DNA of 43,944 nucleotides, taken from positions 1 through 43,944 of the forward strand of contig CALHDG010000008.1 of assembly GCA_938023075.1 (NCBI GenBank), in the 5' to 3' direction. Each line of letters opens with the position of its first letter. Position 1 is the first letter of the stretch. Under the pieces are notes generated by a model. That model saw only the letters and a list, made by a program, of their open reading frames with translations. It was not told where the DNA came from and did no database searches. Below are positions 18,789 through 27,520 of the stretch, piece after piece. The DNA is from an uncultured Chitinophagales bacterium (lineage in GTDB: Bacteria > Bacteroidota > Bacteroidia > Chitinophagales > JAHDHT01). The translations under genes were made by a program, and so were the position numbers.

Positions 18789-20624
18789 GTGATTCATACT
18801 ACCAAAAGTTCAGCAGAAGAAATCTTAAAAAAGCATTTTGGGTATAGTGCGTTCAGGTCTCATCAAAAAGAAATTATAGAGGCAACCTTAAATGGTGAGC
18901 ATACCTTAGTCTTAATGCCAACGGGTGGCGGAAAATCACTATGTTTTCAAGTGCCTGCTTTAATGTTAGAGGGCTTAACCTTAGTAGTTTCTCCACTCAT
19001 TAGTTTAATGAAAGACCAGGTAGATGCCTTAAAAGCCAACGGCATTGCTGCCGAATTTTTAAACAGTTCGCAAAGTATAGAAGAACAGCGATCAATAGAA
19101 AATCGCTTGATTAAGGGTGAGATAAAATTGCTCTATACTGCCCCTGAACGCTTGGTTACTTTTGAATTCAGAACCTTACTAAAACAAATACAATTGAGTT
19201 TGGTAGCTATAGATGAAGCGCATTGTATCTCCCAATGGGGGCACGATTTTAGACAAGAATATACCCAACTAGGTTTTTTAACCGAAATGAACATACCCGT
19301 AATGGCGCTAACGGCAACAGCAGATAAAATTTGCCGGCGCGATATTACCTCACAACTCAACATAGAAAATGCTAATATTTTTATAGCTTCTTTTGATAGA
19401 CCGAACCTAAGTTTAAGTGTAAAACCCGGTCAAAAAAAATTGGAACAACTACTGCAATTTTTAAAACAACACCATAAAGATTCCGGCATCATCTATTGTT
19501 TAAGTAGAAATGGAACCGAACAACTTTCAGCAAAACTAAATGAAAAGGGCTACCAAACGGCATACTACCACGCGGGCTTAGAAAGTCATCTTAAAAATAA
19601 AGTACAAGACGACTTTTTAAAAGATGAAACCTTAATTATTGTGGCGACCGTCGCTTTTGGCATGGGTATCGATAAATCGAATGTGCGTTTTATTGTGCAT
19701 TATAACTTACCGAAAAATTTAGAAAGTTATTATCAGGAAATTGGCAGAGCCGGCAGAGACGGTTTGCCCAGCAACACCATGTTGTTTTACAGTTATGCCG
19801 ATGTAATGAAAATGAAAAGTTGGGCAGACGATTCGGGGCAACCCGAACTGCAAGGCAACAAGCTAAAACGAATGCAGCAATATGCAGAGGCTTCCATTTG
19901 CCGCAGGCGCATGCTGCTCAGTTACTTTGGCGAACATTACGAAAAAGATTGCGGCAATTGCGATGTGTGTAAAAACCCACCAAAATATATGGATGGTAAA
20001 GAGTTGGCACAAAAAGCCTTATCAACTATTGAGCGAATGCACCGCAAGGGTGTAGCCCCTAAATTGACCTTGTTAGCCGAAGTGCTCAGAGGTTCGGGCA
20101 AAAGAGAAATTTTCGATGCCGGATTAGATAAACTTTCTACCTATGGCATTGGCAGAGACATTCCGTTTTTAGATTGGCAACAGTATTTGGTGCAAATGCT
20201 TCACTTGGGCTTGTTTGAAATTGCCTACGATCAAAACAATACCTTAAAAACCACAGATGCCGGTTGGCGTGTTTTAAAGGGTGCCCAAGTTCAATTAACC
20301 CAACCCATCAATTATAAACAAAAAGAAGCTAGCAGAAAAGCCAACAACAAGGCAGAAATCCCTACCATTTATGATGGCGATTTGTTTGAGGCATTACGGA
20401 CCATGCGCAAAGCCATAGCTGTTGAGCAAAATGTGCCGCCCTTCGTAATTTTTCACGACAGTACTTTAAAAGCCATTGCGGCGCATAAGCCCACTACGTT
20501 AAATGCCATTGGCGAAATGCCCGGTATTGGTGAGCATAAATTAAACAATTACGGCAATAAAATTATGGAAGCCGTAAACGAATATATTAAAATACAAAGT
20601 ACCATTAAAGAACAAGACAATTAA
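18789..20624 (+). CDS. recQ: ATP-dependent DNA helicase RecQ
   Basis: 3'-5' DNA helicase for repair and recombination. Walker A is PTGGGKS (44-50), the DEAH box is at 142-145 followed by CISQWGHDFR, and motif VI is QEIGRAGRDG. Zinc-binding cysteines in ICRRRMLLSYFG...DCGNCDVC mark the RecQ-C region, and an HRDC domain closes the protein (about 535-605, PPFVIFHDSTLKAIA). The 611 residues are usual for bacterial RecQ. The start used is a GTG just after an ATGAG that is out of frame; no in-frame ATG precedes the conserved EEILKKHFGY segment. A family A repeat follows 9 bp after the stop. Confidence 0.95.
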   Translation: MIHTTKSSAEEILKKHFGYSAFRSHQKEIIEATLNGEHTLVLMPTGGGKSLCFQVPALMLEGLTLVVSPLISLMKDQVDALKANGIAAEFLNSSQSIEEQRSIENRLIKGEIKLLYTAPERLVTFEFRTLLKQIQLSLVAIDEAHCISQWGHDFRQEYTQLGFLTEMNIPVMALTATADKICRRDITSQLNIENANIFIASFDRPNLSLSVKPGQKKLEQLLQFLKQHHKDSGIIYCLSRNGTEQLSAKLNEKGYQTAYYHAGLESHLKNKVQDDFLKDETLIIVATVAFGMGIDKSNVRFIVHYNLPKNLESYYQEIGRAGRDGLPSNTMLFYSYADVMKMKSWADDSGQPELQGNKLKRMQQYAEASICRRRMLLSYFGEHYEKDCGNCDVCKNPPKYMDGKELAQKALSTIERMHRKGVAPKLTLLAEVLRGSGKREIFDAGLDKLSTYGIGRDIPFLDWQQYLVQMLHLGLFEIAYDQNNTLKTTDAGWRVLKGAQVQLTQPINYKQKEASRKANNKAEIPTIYDGDLFEALRTMRKAIAVEQNVPPFVIFHDSTLKAIAAHKPTTLNAIGEMPGIGEHKLNNYGNKIMEAVNEYIKIQSTIKEQDN

Positions 20625-20632
20625 AAAATTAA

Positions 20633-20790
20633 TTTTTTTTTGAAGCGAAACGTAATTTGGATTTACGAAAGCGCAGCCCGCTGTCCGTTCAAATGCTGTA
20701 GCTATGCGGCATCATCCAACGCTACATACAGCATAACCACTGCCATCGGGGCTAAACTTCCAACTTCGCCCATGTTTAATAACATGCCAA
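20633..20790 (+). repeat. Family A intergenic hairpin repeat, copy A3
   Basis: T-run, GAAGCGAAAC, spacer, GCAGCCCGCTGTCCGTTCAA, stem, ATAACCACTGCCATCGGGG. The inner stem is ATGCTGTA (20693-20700) with TACAGCAT (20727-20734). It begins 9 bp after the recQ stop in the same orientation. Confidence 0.75.
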
Positions 20791-20858
20791 AGTTCTATCT
20801 ATCCAATTAAAAAAAATTATTCTTACACTAACCTGATTACAGAATTATATTATGGATA

Positions 20859-21566
20859 TCAAACTATATCCGTATCCTTTGCTTGTGCGCTCAATTCAAA
20901 ACCCAACCGCTTGCCGGTTTTAAAAGAAGCATTACCTTGCTGTTGTATTTTTTGAAAAACAGTTAACTCACGCACTTTATCAAATGGCGGAACCAGCAAT
21001 TCAAAATCTAAGGCGCAAACAATAGCAGCTTCTACAATTGACTTGATGTAGACATCGTTTAACACCATCTTATCTACATCATTAAATAAAAAACCTAATT
21101 GACGTTTGCCTTCAACAAAAAAATGTTTTTCTCTGTTAATGAAAACCCGTCCGATTAAATAACCCAAATCATTCATTCTTTTATATTTAAATGAATCTGC
21201 CAAAAAATTATGAATTTGCAGCATCCCGAAGTATTGGTTGCGGTTATCCTTTTCTATATAAGCTGATTTGTGGACTTGATGATTTTCATCAAAGCTGAAA
21301 ATATTAGAGTGCATCGTAAACAGCAAAATATCACCCGAAAATTTTAGATGTGCCTCAAAGCCACCTTTTTCCTCATATTCTACCGATACTCTCTTATCTA
21401 TTGCACCAATATTGCTTTCTAAGTAGCCGGCAATCTCTTTTAATTGTATTTTAAATGCCTTAAAAATTTCTTGCAACATTTCATACAATTCTTGTTTGGT
21501 GCAAGCTTTTTGTTTTAGCAAGTCAACAATTTCTTGTCTGCTATCTTTACCTTCTTGTGAAGCCAT
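20859..21566 (-). CDS. Conserved Bacteroidota protein of unknown function
   Basis: 235 residues, no signal peptide, starting MASQEGKDSRQEIVDLLKQK. An N-terminal helical part (about 1-60) is followed by a mixed domain with FEAHLKFSGDILLFTMHSNI, MLQIHNFLADSFKYKRMNDL and FINREKHFFVEGKRQLGFLF. I have seen similar Bacteroidota hypothetical proteins but know no function. It is convergent with recQ, with a family A repeat between them. The 285 bp upstream of its start (21567-21851) contain nothing I can name. Confidence 0.7.
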   Translation of the reverse strand: MASQEGKDSRQEIVDLLKQKACTKQELYEMLQEIFKAFKIQLKEIAGYLESNIGAIDKRVSVEYEEKGGFEAHLKFSGDILLFTMHSNIFSFDENHQVHKSAYIEKDNRNQYFGMLQIHNFLADSFKYKRMNDLGYLIGRVFINREKHFFVEGKRQLGFLFNDVDKMVLNDVYIKSIVEAAIVCALDFELLVPPFDKVRELTVFQKIQQQGNASFKTGKRLGFELSAQAKDTDIV

Positions 21567-21851
21567 TCAATTTATTTTAAGTGCAAATATACATGTTATG
21601 CACAAGCTCTGAAAAAAGCAGAGGTGCCATTTAATACATTTGGATTGATCAAAATTACAAGCCAATGTAAGAAAGCAAAAGAGCTTGGTTTTTCTTCTCT
21701 TATTCTACTGATAATTTTCTTGTTTATTTAACAAGTGTTTTTGAAATGTTTTATACATTGGTAACTGATTTAAACATTAAGTTAAAACAGGATAAAAGGG
21801 CTTTTAGAACAGGATCACATAATAAAATTTAGCTCACTGAATTGAAAGTAA

Positions 21852-22054
21852 ATGAAATCAACCGAAATACAACATAAGCTCCAAAATTTAATCGACAATT
21901 TCTCGATACAACCATAGAACAATTTTACCGTTTACAATCTTTTAAAAATGATACGGAGCGTTTGGAATATTTGTTCAAAAAATACGAGGAAATGGTAAAA
22001 AAGGACACGCTTTTTGCAAAGCGGAAGAAAACAAGCAAAAAGAAATTGAAATGA
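21852..22054 (+). pseudogene. Remnant of a DNA methyltransferase gene (both ends kept, middle deleted)
   Basis: The ATG at 21852 reads MKSTEIQHKLQNLIDNFS and then stops. In the next frame LDTTIEQFYRLQSF, NDTERLEYLFKKYEE and a Lys-rich tail run to a TGA at 22054. From memory, the first part resembles the N-terminus and the second the extreme C-terminus of the long MmeI/Eco57I-like class I SAM-dependent DNA methyltransferases of Bacteroidota (about 900-1000 residues). A single out-of-frame internal deletion near 21905 would explain both. The TGA overlaps the rhuM ATG, as if the two once formed an operon. The family assignment rests on short segments and is tentative. Confidence 0.5.
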
Positions 22055-22851
22055 ATTCAGAAATAATAATATATAATACGGAAGACGGACAGACAAAAAT
22101 CCAAACTCGTTTAGAAAACGAAACTGTTTGGCTTAATCAAGAGCAAATGGCAGAGCTTTTTCAAAGGGAAAGGAGTGTTATTACCAAACATATAGGTAAT
22201 ATTTTCAAGGAAGGAGAATTAGAAGAAAAAAGCAATATGCAATTTTTGCACATTAGTGGTTCTGACAAGCCTGTGAAGTTTTATAACCTAGATGTTATCA
22301 TATCTGTTGGATATAGGGTAAAATCGCAAAGAGGCACACAGTTTCGTATTTGGGCAACACAACGATTGCGAGAATACATTGTTAAAGGCTTTACGATGAA
22401 TGATGACTTGTTGAAAGAAGCAGGAGGTGGCAAATACTTTGATGAACTTATAAACGTATTGATGCCAACAAAACCAATTTGGGGTTAACCAACTTTAAAG
22501 GTAATAAACCGACCAAAAAAGAAACTGAGATAGCAAAAAACTATCTCAATGAAAAAGAAATAGACATACTAAACCGAATGGTAACAGCTTATTTAGAACT
22601 TGCCGAATTGCAAGCACTAAACAGAAAGCCAATGTATATGAAAGATTGGATTAATCGGTTAGATGATTTTTTGACAATGACAGGCAACGACATTTTAACA
22701 CACGCAGGGTCTATTAGTCATAAAAAAGCATTAGATAAAGCTCACGAGGAATACGGTAAATACAAAGGAGCTAACTAAAAATGAGCTTTCGAAAGCCGAG
22801 AAGGATTTTATAAAACAGATAGACAACACCTCAAAAAAATTAAAGAAATAA
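22051..22851 (+). pseudogene. Broken rhuM-family gene
   Basis: The first 138 or so residues match RhuM-family proteins (TRLENETVWLNQEQMAELFQ, FKEGELEEKSN, GYRVKSQRGTQFRIWATQRL) down to GGGKYFDELINV. The frame then ends with MPTKPIWG and a stop at 22488. In the next frame the same DNA reads NKTNLGLTNFKG and continues with GNKPTKKETEIAKNYLNEKE and DDFLTMTGNDILTHAG, the normal C-terminal part, to a stop at 22778. A third frame carries the tail NELSKAEKDFIKQIDNTSKK to 22851. About 75 residues normally found between the first two parts are missing. An internal deletion plus a second frameshift make it non-functional. Confidence 0.8.
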
Positions 22852-22927
22852 GAATGTCAAACTTAATCAATATAAAGTAAAACCTAAAGTCGATTGGTGC
22901 TTCCATTTGCACAACAATTTTACACAC

Positions 22928-24961
22928 CTACCAAATACCCCTCAACTCCCAAGCGTTGGCAGTTTGTAAATCGGCATGGCTTGTTTTAATTTCTATTTGT
23001 GTATAGTTTTCATTTGGGAAAAACAACTCGGTAAAAACCGTTAAGCCATTATCTGCAAAAAGCTCTACAGAACTAACATCAAAAAACAGATGCAAAGGAA
23101 AGTCATCACCATCTACTAATCGTTTACCAAAAATTTTGAAGGCGAAATCGGCAGAGAAATCTATTTTACCTGATGCAGTTCTATCTACATAAAACTGATT
23201 AGTACTTCGCTCAAAACCAAGTATCGTTTTTTCATTTAAACTATTGGATAAGATAATTTCAATAGTGGCAGTTGCCCCTAAAGTGAAGTATAAATCCAAT
23301 TCCATTAAACTGCTTGCTGGCATGCTTACGGTTTCATTGGCTTTAAGGTTAATCGCTTTTTTACGTAATTGTTGCAGTTCAACTGCGGGTTCCATAGCCA
23401 ATCTTGGTATACCATCTACTTCAAGCAAAGCTAAGGTACGGGGTATTGTCATAGCACTTCGCCAACGTTCGGTAGGTACATTTTGTGCATAAGCCCAATT
23501 AGACATCCAACCTAAAAAAATGCGTCTGCCATCTTCGGCAGGAATGTCGCTCCACGTAACGCCGGCATAATTATCTCTACCTTGATCTGCCCAAACCGAA
23601 CCTTCTAATACAGGATAGGCTTTTTCGTCTGCCAATCGTAATTCTTTTATAGCGATGTAAGCATTCTCTTTAGTGTATTGATCAATTAATTCTATATGCG
23701 CCATTTTACCTTTATAGTTGGCTACATTCCAACCTTTCCAAACCGGTTTGGTGTTGTTAAGTGCTTCTGCTTCCCGCACCCGTTTGCCATCTATTACCAA
23801 AGCAATTAAAGTTTGACCTCTATGGTTGCTTCCTGCTATTTCAAAATTTATTGCGTTTTTGGTAATTTCAAAAGGTTTTGATTTTATGATGCCTTTAGTT
23901 GAATTAGCACTTGAAGTGAGCATGCCATCTTTTACAATAAAAGTTTCGCCTTCCTGTTTCCACATAGCCAAACCGTTTTCGAAATCATCAAGCGTTTCAC
24001 CGGCTGGAATAGGTGCTTCTTTTCTTGCTAACAACTGATTAAAGGCTTCATCTACCACAAAATCTTTACCATTAAAATCACCTACAAAATATTGCAAACC
24101 ACTACCGCCATTAGGGTTACCGGGGTTCATATTTTGCAACAACACCCAACGTTCTCCATCTTTATAAGGTAAAGGAAAAATGTCGGGGCATTCCCAAACT
24201 CCGTCGTGACTGCCAATGGCTTTGCCGAAATCGCTTATTAAATTCCACTTTTTTAAATTAGGTGAAGCATAAATTTGTAAGTGATTTAAAGTTGCCAATG
24301 CCATTATCCACTGCTCACTTGCTGCGTGCCATATTACTTTAGGATCTCTAAAATCGCGAATACCCGGGTTTTCAATTACAGGGTTACCCTCATATTTTGT
24401 CCAGGATCTGCCCTTGTCATTACTATAAGCAATCCCTTGTGTTTGATACAAATCACTTTTTCCAGCACGTTCCATTTCCATATTATGGTAAGAAAAAATG
24501 GCGACCATCGGCGGCTTACCGGCTACTCCAAAACCGCTGCTATTATTCCAATCAATTACGGCACTACCCGAAAAAATCAAACCATGTTTATCAGGATATA
24601 GCGCAATAGGCAAATGCTTCCAAGTTACCAAATCGGTACTTACTGCGTGTCCCCAATGCATGGGTCCCCAAACAATATCTTCTGGATAATACTGATAAAA
24701 TAAATGATATTCTCCTTCGTAAAACACCATTCCATTGGGGTCGTTCATCCAGCTTGCTTTAGGGCTAAAATGAAATTGCGGGCGATGGGGTTCTTTATAT
24801 AAATTATCCAACAACTCCTCCTTTTGCGTGGCTGTTTCTTCGCCTTCTGGCATAGCTAGTATTTCAAGCGATGTATTAGCTTTGGTTTCTAATACTTGTT
24901 TTGATGTTTTACAAGTGAAGAACAAGGTACTCAAACTTAAGAGTATAATATATTTTTTCAT
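22928..24961 (-). CDS. GH32 beta-fructosidase lipoprotein with an inserted domain
   Basis: Hydrolyses beta-fructosides (levan, inulin or sucrose). The start at 24961 gives a lipoprotein signal ending FFTC; a longer frame to 24988 adds nine residues before the signal. The catalytic residues are present: WMNDPNG (nucleophile Asp74), FRDPKV (Asp206) and ECPDIF (acid/base Glu257), numbered from 24961. The five-bladed propeller is interrupted at about 313-446 by an extra domain beginning ETLDDFENGLAMWK and ending YIAIKELRLAD. The propeller resumes with YAGVTWSDIP and FLGWMSNWAYA, and the GH32 C-terminal beta-sandwich ends the protein. No transporter (SusC/D) or fructokinase is adjacent. Confidence 0.92.
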   Translation of the reverse strand: MKKYIILLSLSTLFFTCKTSKQVLETKANTSLEILAMPEGEETATQKEELLDNLYKEPHRPQFHFSPKASWMNDPNGMVFYEGEYHLFYQYYPEDIVWGPMHWGHAVSTDLVTWKHLPIALYPDKHGLIFSGSAVIDWNNSSGFGVAGKPPMVAIFSYHNMEMERAGKSDLYQTQGIAYSNDKGRSWTKYEGNPVIENPGIRDFRDPKVIWHAASEQWIMALATLNHLQIYASPNLKKWNLISDFGKAIGSHDGVWECPDIFPLPYKDGERWVLLQNMNPGNPNGGSGLQYFVGDFNGKDFVVDEAFNQLLARKEAPIPAGETLDDFENGLAMWKQEGETFIVKDGMLTSSANSTKGIIKSKPFEITKNAINFEIAGSNHRGQTLIALVIDGKRVREAEALNNTKPVWKGWNVANYKGKMAHIELIDQYTKENAYIAIKELRLADEKAYPVLEGSVWADQGRDNYAGVTWSDIPAEDGRRIFLGWMSNWAYAQNVPTERWRSAMTIPRTLALLEVDGIPRLAMEPAVELQQLRKKAINLKANETVSMPASSLMELDLYFTLGATATIEIILSNSLNEKTILGFERSTNQFYVDRTASGKIDFSADFAFKIFGKRLVDGDDFPLHLFFDVSSVELFADNGLTVFTELFFPNENYTQIEIKTSHADLQTANAWELRGIW

Positions 24962-25191
24962 AATACCTATTGTTTTAAATTTTGTCAATCATTGAAATTG
25001 ATTATCAGATTTTGGGGTTCATCTATTTCATTTTATTGGATTCCAAATATAAGGTATTGCTTCTTGAATTCCTTTATTTTCATAATTATATATGGCAAGT
25101 GTACAGCAAATAGAACTGATAAAATATAGTATAGAAAAGCGGACAAAATTGAATCTTCTTACATTTATTTTTTTACCAAATAGCTGATGCT

Positions 25192-26310
25192 TTAACTCCA
25201 AATCAACTCCATCAGTTGCTCTACTGATTTTTGGTTGTCATACAAATCATACAAATTAGTCTTCCTTTTATCGATGGCTTCGGCAGTAAACGGTTTTGTA
25301 ATTAACTGCTTAATCCGTAAGTTAAATTCTTCTGGTGTATCTGCCATTGGGCAAAGTTCATCTAAGCCGGTGCCATTCAACATTTCGGGTTTTACCAAGC
25401 AATGTCTGCCATTAAATAAGGCATTAAGTAATTTTAATTTGATACCGGTGGTTTGAAAAGTAGGTAACAAATTGATGTGTGCTTTTTGGATTAGTTCGCG
25501 AAGTTCAACATCAGTTGGGTTGGCGTGCAATTTAAAATTAGACTTACCCGCAATTAACTGACGCATCTGTTCTGATGGATTTTTGCCGGCAATAATAATC
25601 GGCATATTAAAATCTATTGGAATGGTGTTGGCTATAAATTCAACAGCTTTTTCGTTTTCGTTAACGCTTAAATTGCCATGGTATAAAATGTGCTTACCCA
25701 TTCCGGTTTCGGTAAGCACCTGCTTATTGGGATGAAAAGGTGGAATATAAAATACGTTTTCATATTTGAAACTATAATAGGTAAATTCTGTTTTAGATAG
25801 GGCAACAATAAATGCAGAAGCAATCTTGTTCTCAGATCGTTTTAGCTTCAACTGCTCCAACTTATAAAAGAATTTTTTCCAACTTTGCTTTTCATTTTCT
25901 GCCAACTGTTCATAGTATTTCCATTCAACATTATGTTGACGTAAAAACTTTTGACGGTTTGAAAGTGCCGGATGATTTAACAAACCGCTGGTATGATGCC
26001 CTTCAAATAAAATAGGTGCATTAACAGCTTTTAATCGGGGCAGTAAATCAACATGCATTCGCGAAGCGATGATGTAAGGCTGCAAAGTAAACAAACTGGG
26101 TAAAAGAGATTTTCGGGAGTAGTAGTAAATTTCGGAACAATACGGTTCTAATGCTGCCGGTTTGCCTCTGCCATATTCAAAACAATGCAATAGTATTTTT
26201 ACGCCATTTTCGCTCAAGGCTTTAATTTTGCAAAATACATCAATAGCACCACCATAATCAGGAGGATAAGGTACATCAAAAGCAACGATATGTAAAATTT
26301 TATGTTTCAA
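25192..26310 (-). CDS. Glycosyltransferase, GT4-like
   Basis: 372 residues with the two-Rossmann layout of GT-B enzymes: an N-terminal strand HIVAFDVPYPPDYGGAIDVF with the usual glycine-rich acceptor loop, and a C-terminal nucleotide-sugar half with ILYHGNLSVNENEKAVEFIA and INLLPTFQTTGIKLKLLNAL. The last segment carries the family's conserved E/K position in a degenerate form. Its start overlaps the upstream glycosyltransferase gene by 11 bp, so the two are translationally linked. Probably builds a cell-surface glycan; donor and acceptor are unknown. Confidence 0.8.
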   Translation of the reverse strand: MKHKILHIVAFDVPYPPDYGGAIDVFCKIKALSENGVKILLHCFEYGRGKPAALEPYCSEIYYYSRKSLLPSLFTLQPYIIASRMHVDLLPRLKAVNAPILFEGHHTSGLLNHPALSNRQKFLRQHNVEWKYYEQLAENEKQSWKKFFYKLEQLKLKRSENKIASAFIVALSKTEFTYYSFKYENVFYIPPFHPNKQVLTETGMGKHILYHGNLSVNENEKAVEFIANTIPIDFNMPIIIAGKNPSEQMRQLIAGKSNFKLHANPTDVELRELIQKAHINLLPTFQTTGIKLKLLNALFNGRHCLVKPEMLNGTGLDELCPMADTPEEFNLRIKQLITKPFTAEAIDKRKTNLYDLYDNQKSVEQLMELIWS

Positions 26311-27349
26311 ACCTCTGGTAAAATTCTATTAGTTTTTTCGATTCATTTTCCCAATTAAATATAGCTTTAGCAGCTATACAATTTTTACTTAAGTGCTTAT
26401 ACAAGGCTTCATCTTTGATTAACCTATTCAGTTGTTCAGCCAATTTTTTCACGTTCAAATCATCTAACAAAACTGCCACTTCATGCTGCTGGTTAATCCG
26501 TTTATATTCTGGAAAATTCATACTGATTTGCGGAATACCGGCGTGCATATAGTCAAAAAATTTATTAGCTAATGAGTAGTAATAATTTAAACTATAGGCT
26601 TTTAAAAGATTGACTCCAATATAAGCTTGTTCAGTAATTGCCAACAAAGCTTTAGGTTGCAAATAGCCCAAAAATTCAATTTTATGTTCCAGTTGATATT
26701 GATGAACCAAGTCTTTTAACTGCGCATCAATTTCGCCCGAACCAGCAATTTTTAAAGGAGCATCCACCCATTGCATGGCTTCTATTAATTCTTCTAATCC
26801 ACGTCCTTCATTTAAAGCACCTTGATATAATATAAAATCTTTTTTTGCACTTATCCGCTCTCGTAATCGAGGGCAGTTTCTTACAATTTCCATATCTATA
26901 CCATATTCCATTTGATACCAGTTCGCAATGCTTTCATTAACGGTGTAGCCTTTTTTAATAGTAGGATAAATCCACTTTTCTAACCTACTCCATATCCATT
27001 TAGTTAAAGGGCGATGCTCAATTTCGGGCAAGCCTAAAAAGAGCTCATGGGCATCTAATACCATGGGCTTTTTATACCATAAGGATGCTAAATAATGGGC
27101 TAAAGCAGTATCTAAATCAATGGCTGCGTACACATCAAATTTATGTCGCATAAGATAAAAAAATAATCTAATGTTGTACTCTATATAGAACAATTTTCCT
27201 TTTTTAAACCAAAGCGACAATCTTTTTTCGGTATAGTCTCTAGTTGGTAAAGCTGGAGATTGTGACTTTAAAAATCCAATTAAGCTAACCCTAAATCCAG
27301 CAGTAGACAAGGCTGAACAGATGCGTTGCATGCGCCTGTCGTAGCTCAA
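26300..27349 (-). CDS. Glycosyltransferase, GT4-like (start uncertain)
   Basis: GT-B type enzyme with MVLDAHELFLGLPE (acceptor-side domain), VRNCPRLRERIS and a donor-side half with FILYQGALNEGRGLEELIEA and LANKFFDYMHAGIPQISMNF (the EX7E-like region). The first in-frame candidate start is a TTG at 27349, which falls inside the conserved first-strand motif. The frame stays open upstream as ACACATATAGTATTTACCGT (HIVFTV), giving HIVFTVTNNLSYDRRM, which is what the family normally has. The real start is thus probably a non-ATG codon further up, such as the ATT at 27391. It is the first gene of the glycosyltransferase pair and divergent from the NDH-2 gene. Confidence 0.82.
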   Translation of the reverse strand: MSYDRRMQRICSALSTAGFRVSLIGFLKSQSPALPTRDYTEKRLSLWFKKGKLFYIEYNIRLFFYLMRHKFDVYAAIDLDTALAHYLASLWYKKPMVLDAHELFLGLPEIEHRPLTKWIWSRLEKWIYPTIKKGYTVNESIANWYQMEYGIDMEIVRNCPRLRERISAKKDFILYQGALNEGRGLEELIEAMQWVDAPLKIAGSGEIDAQLKDLVHQYQLEHKIEFLGYLQPKALLAITEQAYIGVNLLKAYSLNYYYSLANKFFDYMHAGIPQISMNFPEYKRINQQHEVAVLLDDLNVKKLAEQLNRLIKDEALYKHLSKNCIAAKAIFNWENESKKLIEFYQRFET

Positions 27350-27520
27350 ATTGTTAGTAACGGTAAATACTATATGTGTTTTATTTTTAATGGTCTGGTT
27401 TTGCGCAAAAGATACAAATAGACAGCCATATTTCAGTTCATTTAGTTATTCTATTTTTAAGCGATAATTATTGATGACTCAATTTGACTATCAAACCGAT
27501 AAATAATAACTTGCTCGCTT

